Shown here piece by piece: positions 59,032 to 64,000 of a stretch of 64,000 nt of DNA. The notes under the pieces are model-generated. The model was given only the letters and a program-made list of their open reading frames with translations. It was not told where the DNA came from and made no database searches. This DNA comes from Mesostigma viride. Taxonomy: Eukaryota > Streptophyta > Mesostigmatophyceae > Mesostigmatales > Mesostigmataceae. The position numbers and the translations under genes were made by a program. The number at the start of each line of letters is the position of its first letter. The first letter of the stretch is position 1. The DNA lies in contig RPFO01001162.1 in the NCBI GenBank assembly GCA_009746045.1, positions 587,501 through 651,500 of the forward strand. Reading direction: 5' to 3'.

Positions 59032-60712
59032 CTAGAGCTTGTGCAGGGTTTTATATTCCTGCAGCAGGCGACTACACCCATCTAGCTCACTCTCCGTATA
59101 CCAAACCTTATCTACTTCACTACGAGCATACATCCACTTCACTTTATACTGACGCTGGGTACCGCGGCCCTTTTTGATATCTCTATGGGCCACGATGCTT
59201 TCTACTTCGTCTTCTACTTCCCCAGTGTCAGGGTTATGCTCTAAAGGGGCAGGCGCTAACTCCCTGCCAGCGAACGTACTAGGATGGTACAGTTTAAGCT
59301 GGCTCCTATGGAAGGTGTTTGAATGCGTTTGCCAAGAGGTAGGGATATCGACTTTATATAAGAAATTTCCTACCCTAGACAACACATGGAAGGGTCCTAA
59401 GAAGGCGGGCCTAAGTTTGACCTTCAGTTCTGCTTCAAACTTATGAGCAAAACGGCCAACACGGGGGCCTTCTACTAATACTAGATCTCCTATTTCTATC
59501 TCAGGTGCTCGTCTATCTAAGGAGGCACGCAACCTAGCAAGGTACTTAGCCTGAGCTTTTTGGTACCCTGAGATCGCGTGGTCATGAGCAGTTTTCATTC
59601 TATCTAGTAAGGACTGTACACCTTCTACAGTATCTCGGGACACATCATCCTTGTCCCGTAGAGGACTAGCTAAGAGAGAGGTAGGGGTAAGGGGCTGTCT
59701 ACCAGTATCTAAGAAGAAGGGCGTATATCCATGCGCAGCTTGGGGACAATTGTTGAGGGAGAACTCTACCAAACATAAATAATCCTCCCAATCACTACCC
59801 GAGCCATTAACATAGTGCCTAAGCGCTTCTTCTACTACTCTATTAAGACGCTCTACTAAATGAGAGGAGGAGGAGTGGTAGGCAGTACCGTAGGTAACCT
59901 TGGTACCGATGGCAGCGAAAAACTGCTGCCAAAAATCTGAGGTAAATAATTTATCCTTATCACTAATAAACTGCCTACTCAATCCATGATATCTATATAC
60001 ATTATTGAGGTATAGGCGTGCGCAATCACGTGCGGTGAGTTCTAAAGGACACGGCACAAGATGGCACATACGAGTAAAACGATCTATGAACACAAGGATT
60101 TGGGCATTGCCCCTATCATTCTTTCTAAAAGGTCCTACAAAATCCATCATGATAGAATCCCAAGGCATGATGGGGTCAGGCAAGGTCCTAGGTTCTGCTA
60201 TCTGTCCTACATTATTGGGTTTCATTTCCTGGCAAGATTGACAAGTTCTAACATACTCATCTACATCCTTATAAAGGGAAGGCCAGTAATAAGAGCGGGC
60301 TACTAGGTCCCGTACCCGTTTACCACCCTGATGAGCAGCTAAGTCATGCAACTCAAAGAGCAAGGAGGAGCGACAGATAGGAGGGACATACAGGCGCCAT
60401 TGAGGGGGAGAATCTGCTATCTGCACATATAAAAACCCACCTACAAATTTACAAGGGTGCTTGCCTAATTGTTGGGGATGTGCAGCAATGGCAGCTAATG
60501 CTTCCGGCTCAGTGGCCGTAAATCTACTAATAAGGCGTTCAAGATCAGAGGTAGGCATCGCTACAGAAGTATCCAGAACAGGTTTAAAGAGATCTCCTAC
60601 CGCCTTGCCAAAGAGAAGGGGAGGTCCTAGAGGGACTACGTTTTCATAAGACTTTCCTGACCTAGTCGCTATATGGCTAAGCGGTATAGAAATTTTATTT
60701 TTCCCCTCCCCC
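59032..60712 (-). CDS. Integrase with C-terminal chromodomain (copy 2)
   Basis: Open from the poly-G tract near 60712. The first ATG is at 60558, and numbering below starts there (508 residues). The zinc site is His71, His76, Cys106, Cys109. The catalytic core has Asp139, Asp200 and Glu236, with 35 residues between the last two (D,D-35-E). After the core comes a GPF-type segment (Leu-Gly-Pro-Phe-His-Val), and residues ~448-508 form a chromodomain (Val-Glu-Ser-Ile, Tyr-Lys-Val-Lys-Trp, Trp-Tyr-Thr, Cys-Ser-Arg-Leu-Leu-Gln-Glu-Tyr). This marks the element as a chromovirus. The product inserts element cDNA, probably with a preference for marked chromatin. The frame lies -1 relative to RT-RNase H, so a fusion product needs a second frameshift. 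Confidence 0.93.
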
Positions 60713-62987
60713 CCACCGAGGCCACGGGAAGGGCCTCACACGGGAGAGAGAGTCCTACGTGAGAAAGGAGATCAGGCATGCGAACAGCTGTATGAAAGAG
60801 GTAGGCATAGGATTCATCATCAGGTAGTTCACCATAAGGGGTTACACCCATAGTAGTAGGAACTAGAGTAGTATTGAGAACATCAAGGTCCTCGAAGAAG
60901 GAATAGTCTGCACGACGAGAGAGTGCATCTGGTACTATGTTATCTACACCCTTGACATACTGAAGTTTAAAAGGGGAAAACTGTGCTAAAAATTCCATCC
61001 AGCGCGCTTGCCGAGGGGTAAGGTTGGGTTGGGAGAGAAGATGGGTAAGGGGACGATGATCCGTTTGGATAACTAACCTATAAGGATCTAGCTCACAGGG
61101 TTCATTCAGGCAGACATCAAATTGAGCACCTTTAAGGAAGTGCTGCCACGCGTGGCAACAATACACCACAGCTAAGAGTTCCTGCTGGTGTACGGGATAG
61201 TTACGCTCCGCAGGGAGCATTGTCCTAGAGATATACTCAATTGGCTGTAAGCCCTGACCCTGATCCTGGAGAAGGACACCACCTATAGCTACTTTACTAG
61301 CATCTGTAGCCACAACAAAGGGTTTAGTAGTATCCGGTAGGATGAGTACAGGAGGGGAAAGGAGTAGGGATTTTAGGCACTGAAAAGCCGACTGACATTC
61401 ACTACTCCAAACAAAGGGGATATCCTTCTTTAATAAATGATTAATAGGGGCTGCTATAGTTGCGAAACGCGGGATAAAACGCCTATAGTAAGAAGCAATT
61501 CCTAGGAAACTACGTACACCTTTAACGTCGGTAGGAGTAGGCCATTCCTGAATTGACTTAGTTTTATCCGGGTCGGTAGCGACCCCGGCATCTGACAGAA
61601 CGTGCCCTAAAAATGGGACACTCCTACCCGAACGCACTTTAGCACGGCGCGCCCACAAAGAATTTTCAGCCATTATTTCTAATACTTTCTTTAAATCACG
61701 TAGGTGCGTTTCAAAATCAGGAGAGTAAATAAGAATATCATCTAAGTAAGCTTGAGCACAAGAACGGTCATGCTCAGATAAAGAAACAGAGGAGAAGGAA
61801 GGATCCTTTAGATCAGAGGACACCTGAGGAAGATGAGAATTTCCCATAACAGGTCTAAGCACTTCATTCATTAACATTTGAAAAGAGGCAGGCGAGTTAC
61901 AGAGTCCCATAGCCGCTACTCTAAACTGGTAATGACCAAAAGGGGTAGCAAAGGCGGTTTTATGGCAATCCTCAGGAGCTATCCGCAACTGCCAAAAACC
62001 ATCCGCACAATCCAGTACTGTGAAACAAGTGGAACCTTTAACCTTATTAAATATATCATCAATACGAGGTAGAGGGTATTTAGACTTCACAGTAATATCA
62101 TTCAACTTCCTATAATCAGTAACTAGGCGAAACTTGCCATTTGGCTTAGGAACTAACAGGACACCAGCTGAGTAGGGGGAGTTACTAGGCTCTATCAATC
62201 CTGCTTCTAATAATGACACTAAAATCTGTTTTAGTTCCTTTAACTCGGTAGGGCCCATTCTATACATCGGAGAGTGCGTAGGAACTGCACCGTCCTTGAT
62301 AACTACACGGTGTAAAACAGAACGAGGAGGAGGATAAGAAGGAGTCTTTTCTTCAAAAACCTTTGAGGAATCTATCACAGCCATGTATCTTACTATTTCA
62401 TTTTCAGTAAATCCCACTCCTATTGTATCCACTGTGTTTATATCTATATCCACACTATTATTAGTGATAGGTATCTCCTGTACTTCTAACTGAAGGAACA
62501 TACATAATAAATATCCATATTCCTTTAGTTCAGAACGCAACTCATCATTGGACATTAATACTTCAGGTATAGGTCTTACAGGAGGATCAACAGGTGTAGG
62601 AGGAGTAATATCTACCAAGGATAAATTTTCCAATCTATAATGACGTTCAGGTACCCAGTAAGAGCTATCTGGAAACCAAATGACCATGGTATCATAATTA
62701 ATAGTAATCTTATTATCCTGGTGCCAATCTAATCCTAGTAATACATCAGCGGTAGTGATAGGGCCTATAGTGGCCGTCAGGTTGACAGTACGTCCTTGTA
62801 TAACCATGGGAAGGGACACCGTACCCGGGGAATGACTGGTGCGACCATCAGCATAATGAACAGTAACGGGTTTGGTGTGAGGGGTAGGGACTAGTCCTAA
62901 ACGCCTAACTAGGGCCTCGCTCACAAAGGAGCTAGCCGCACCGCTATCTACCAACACAGAGACATTCAAGAGTTCATCAGCATGCAA
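60669..62987 (-). CDS. Protease-reverse transcriptase-RNase H (copy 2)
   Basis: 772 residues counted from Met at 62987. The protease has Val-Asp-Ser-Gly-Ala (catalytic Asp14). RT spans about 270-470, with Leu-Val-Thr-Asp-Tyr-Arg-Lys-Leu-Asn, Leu-Asp-Cys-Ala-Asp-Gly-Phe (motif A), Gly-Leu-Cys-Asn-Ser-Pro-Ala (motif B) and Tyr-Leu-Asp-Asp (414-417, motif C). Between motifs B and C lie about 25 extra residues rich in Ser/Asp, longer than in the usual Ty3 RT. RNase H has Asp562, Glu603 and Asp643. The Met at 62987 is unlikely to be the real start: copy 1 shows the frame opening further upstream, and a 1-bp loss here (AAGAAGG versus AAGAAAGG near 62988) cuts it from the gag junction. The frame ends with TAG at 60669-60671. 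Confidence 0.93.
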   Translation of the reverse strand: MHADELLNVSVLVDSGAASSFVSEALVRRLGLVPTPHTKPVTVHYADGRTSHSPGTVSLPMVIQGRTVNLTATIGPITTADVLLGLDWHQDNKITINYDTMVIWFPDSSYWVPERHYRLENLSLVDITPPTPVDPPVRPIPEVLMSNDELRSELKEYGYLLCMFLQLEVQEIPITNNSVDIDINTVDTIGVGFTENEIVRYMAVIDSSKVFEEKTPSYPPPRSVLHRVVIKDGAVPTHSPMYRMGPTELKELKQILVSLLEAGLIEPSNSPYSAGVLLVPKPNGKFRLVTDYRKLNDITVKSKYPLPRIDDIFNKVKGSTCFTVLDCADGFWQLRIAPEDCHKTAFATPFGHYQFRVAAMGLCNSPASFQMLMNEVLRPVMGNSHLPQVSSDLKDPSFSSVSLSEHDRSCAQAYLDDILIYSPDFETHLRDLKKVLEIMAENSLWARRAKVRSGRSVPFLGHVLSDAGVATDPDKTKSIQEWPTPTDVKGVRSFLGIASYYRRFIPRFATIAAPINHLLKKDIPFVWSSECQSAFQCLKSLLLSPPVLILPDTTKPFVVATDASKVAIGGVLLQDQGQGLQPIEYISRTMLPAERNYPVHQQELLAVVYCCHAWQHFLKGAQFDVCLNEPCELDPYRLVIQTDHRPLTHLLSQPNLTPRQARWMEFLAQFSPFKLQYVKGVDNIVPDALSRRADYSFFEDLDVLNTTLVPTTMGVTPYGELPDDESYAYLFHTAVRMPDLLSHVGLSLPCEALPVASVGGRGKIKFLYRLAI
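60703..60714 (-). promoter_or_regulatory. Poly-G tract at the RT/integrase frame change (copy 2)
   Basis: On the minus strand seven G, A, four G, five A, 33 nt upstream of the RT-RNase H stop. The integrase frame is open across it in the -1 register. The same tract is at 46108-46119 in copy 1. It resembles the gag/pol tract at 63171-63184. It may be a slippery site or an internal polypurine tract. Confidence 0.5.
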
Positions 62988-63162
62988 GAAGGGTCTACAA
63001 CAGTGTGAGGGACGGTTAAACCACCATTCAAGAACATAAGAGGACGCACACGTAGTGGTAGGGAAGATTCAGCTCCTACAGAGGTTATAAAAACAGGCAG
63101 GCAAAAATTTTTATCTGGGGTACTATCTAAGGACCTGTCCAGGTTACCCCCGGCTGACAGGC

Positions 63163-64000
63163 CTACTGTTCCCCCTCCCCCCCCAAATCCATAGGAACTA
63201 ACCCCGAAGAAGACCCTGGCGAAAAAGCCACTGCTGGAGGGTCACGAGGGAGCGAAGAGGGTGCGGGAGCCTGATTATCATAGGGGAACCCTGGGGATCC
63301 TGTCTGCACAGCATTCAGCCTACTAGGGGTAGCTGAAGGAATGCGTCCTGAAGTAGGACGAATAGGAGCACGCTGAGGGGTACGAGGAGGGCGAGCGTCG
63401 GGATGAGGGGGAGCACCCGAAAGGAACTTGGGGCACTCACGTTTAAGATGACCTACTTCCTTACAATGATAGCATGTGATATGAGAGACATCAAGGGCTG
63501 AAAGGTCAGTAACACAGATATCTAATTCTTCTACATAGGAGTTCTCCTCCTCAGGGGTAAGGATAATATTATTAATACGGGAACGGGTAGGAAGAGAAGG
63601 GGTGGTGAAGAAATCTGCTACACGCAAGAGATGCTGGCGCACATGCTTGAGGGGCAGATCAGTAAAACGGTAGGCAGAGAACTGGCGCTTGACTTCACGT
63701 AATAAGGGTCTACTGAGGCCTTGGAGGAAGCGAGCACGTACTTCTGCACCCGACAAATCCCTAATTCGTACCATCTGAGCATCAAACTCTTTCATATACT
63801 CCTTAAATGATTTAGTACCCTGCTGCAAGGTACCAAAGGCTAATCTATCCTGCCAATCTGAATCAGGAGGGACTAAATGGTTCTCTAAACGCTTAAACAA
63901 TTCTGCTACAGAGTTAGGGTAGGCATGAGAGGCCAAAGACTCACACTGAATGAGGTTAGCAAGCTCAGGAGTAATACAGGTTGTGAGATAGTGAGGAACT
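63163..64000 (-). CDS. Gag polyprotein (copy 2), start beyond window
   Basis: The frame is open from the window edge to the TAG at 63163-63165. Numbering from Met 63936, the retrotransposon gag domain (about residues 10-110) shows Phe-Lys-Glu-Tyr-Met-Lys-Glu-Phe, Phe-Leu-Gln-Gly-Leu-Ser-Arg-Pro and Leu-Leu-Arg-Val-Ala. A single CCHC zinc knuckle follows: Cys155, Cys158, His163, Cys168 (C-x2-C-x4-H-x4-C). The tail is Pro/Arg/Ser-rich. Gag would form the particle and package RNA. The true start is outside the window, because coding continues upstream of Met 63936 with no stop. Confidence 0.88.
   Translation of the reverse strand, partial: VPHYLTTCITPELANLIQCESLASHAYPNSVAELFKRLENHLVPPDSDWQDRLAFGTLQQGTKSFKEYMKEFDAQMVRIRDLSGAEVRARFLQGLSRPLLREVKRQFSAYRFTDLPLKHVRQHLLRVADFFTTPSLPTRSRINNIILTPEEENSYVEELDICVTDLSALDVSHITCYHCKEVGHLKRECPKFLSGAPPHPDARPPRTPQRAPIRPTSGRIPSATPSRLNAVQTGSPGFPYDNQAPAPSSLPRDPPAVAFSPGSSSGLVPMDLGGEGEQ

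Larger units (their letters stand above)
48878..64000 (-). mobile_element. Ty3/gypsy chromovirus copy 2, inserted in copy 1 gag; 5' end outside window
   Basis: 3' LTR (48878-49793), the last codons of ORF3 (49822-49859), an inserted CACTA-like element (49860-56702), the rest of ORF3 (56703-58955), integrase-chromodomain (59032-60712), PR-RT-RNase H (60669-63184) and gag (63163 to edge), all on the minus strand. It is better preserved than copy 1: RT-RNase H and integrase are open, but there is a 1-bp loss just upstream of the protease, and ORF3 is damaged. Copies 1 and 2 are very similar, so the nesting is fairly recent. Confidence 0.92.

Overview
This is nuclear DNA from a repeat-rich eukaryotic genome. 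The signs are plant-type transposons (a chromodomain Ty3/gypsy element, CACTA-type DNA transposons, L1-like ORF1 proteins), probable spliceosomal introns inside transposons, huge tetranucleotide arrays and a run of N. A green-lineage alga is my best guess, but that is inference. I recognise no cellular housekeeping gene, rRNA, tRNA or CRISPR. Nearly everything assignable is mobile DNA, much of it nested and datable by target-site duplications (TSDs) that can be read directly.

Layout. 1-5960 is an almost perfect (GGAT)n array. 5961-11125 is mostly unassigned and ends in a 598-bp near-perfect palindrome. 11126-13000 is an ORF1-only non-LTR element (family 'H') on the minus strand. 13023-13405 is another GGAT array. 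13430-15584 is the start of an unclassified retroelement (gag-like gene plus the beginning of a reverse transcriptase) cut by an assembly gap at 15585-16477. 16478-22244 is a compound GGAT/GGTG array split by a CACTA transposon (CACTA-1, 17805-21965).

22245-40376 is one old, 5'-truncated LINE (family 'L', minus strand) into which other elements inserted in layers. They are an H element that itself carries a LINE fragment (22498-23768); a 12.6-kb TTAA-flanked element (23962-36571) holding a second LINE family ('beta'), three H copies and CACTA-2; a short dispersed repeat; a chimeric L/H retrocopy; and a Mutator-like element (37828-39590).

41114-64000 holds two copies of one chromovirus, both on the minus strand. 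Copy 2 is inserted in the gag zinc knuckle of copy 1, and a 6.8-kb CACTA-like element (49860-56702) is inserted near the 3' end of copy 2's third gene. The chromovirus has gag, PR-RT-RNase H, integrase-chromodomain and an unusual long extra ORF (ORF3) between pol and the 3' LTR. No copy of any element in the window is fully intact.

How it works together: L, beta and H share the hallmarks of target-primed reverse transcription (5' truncation, 10-13 bp TSDs, short-repeat tails). H encodes only an L1-type ORF1 protein, so it presumably borrows reverse transcriptase from an L- or beta-like LINE. The three CACTA-like transposons share internal sequence or terminal motifs but carry different subterminal repeats.
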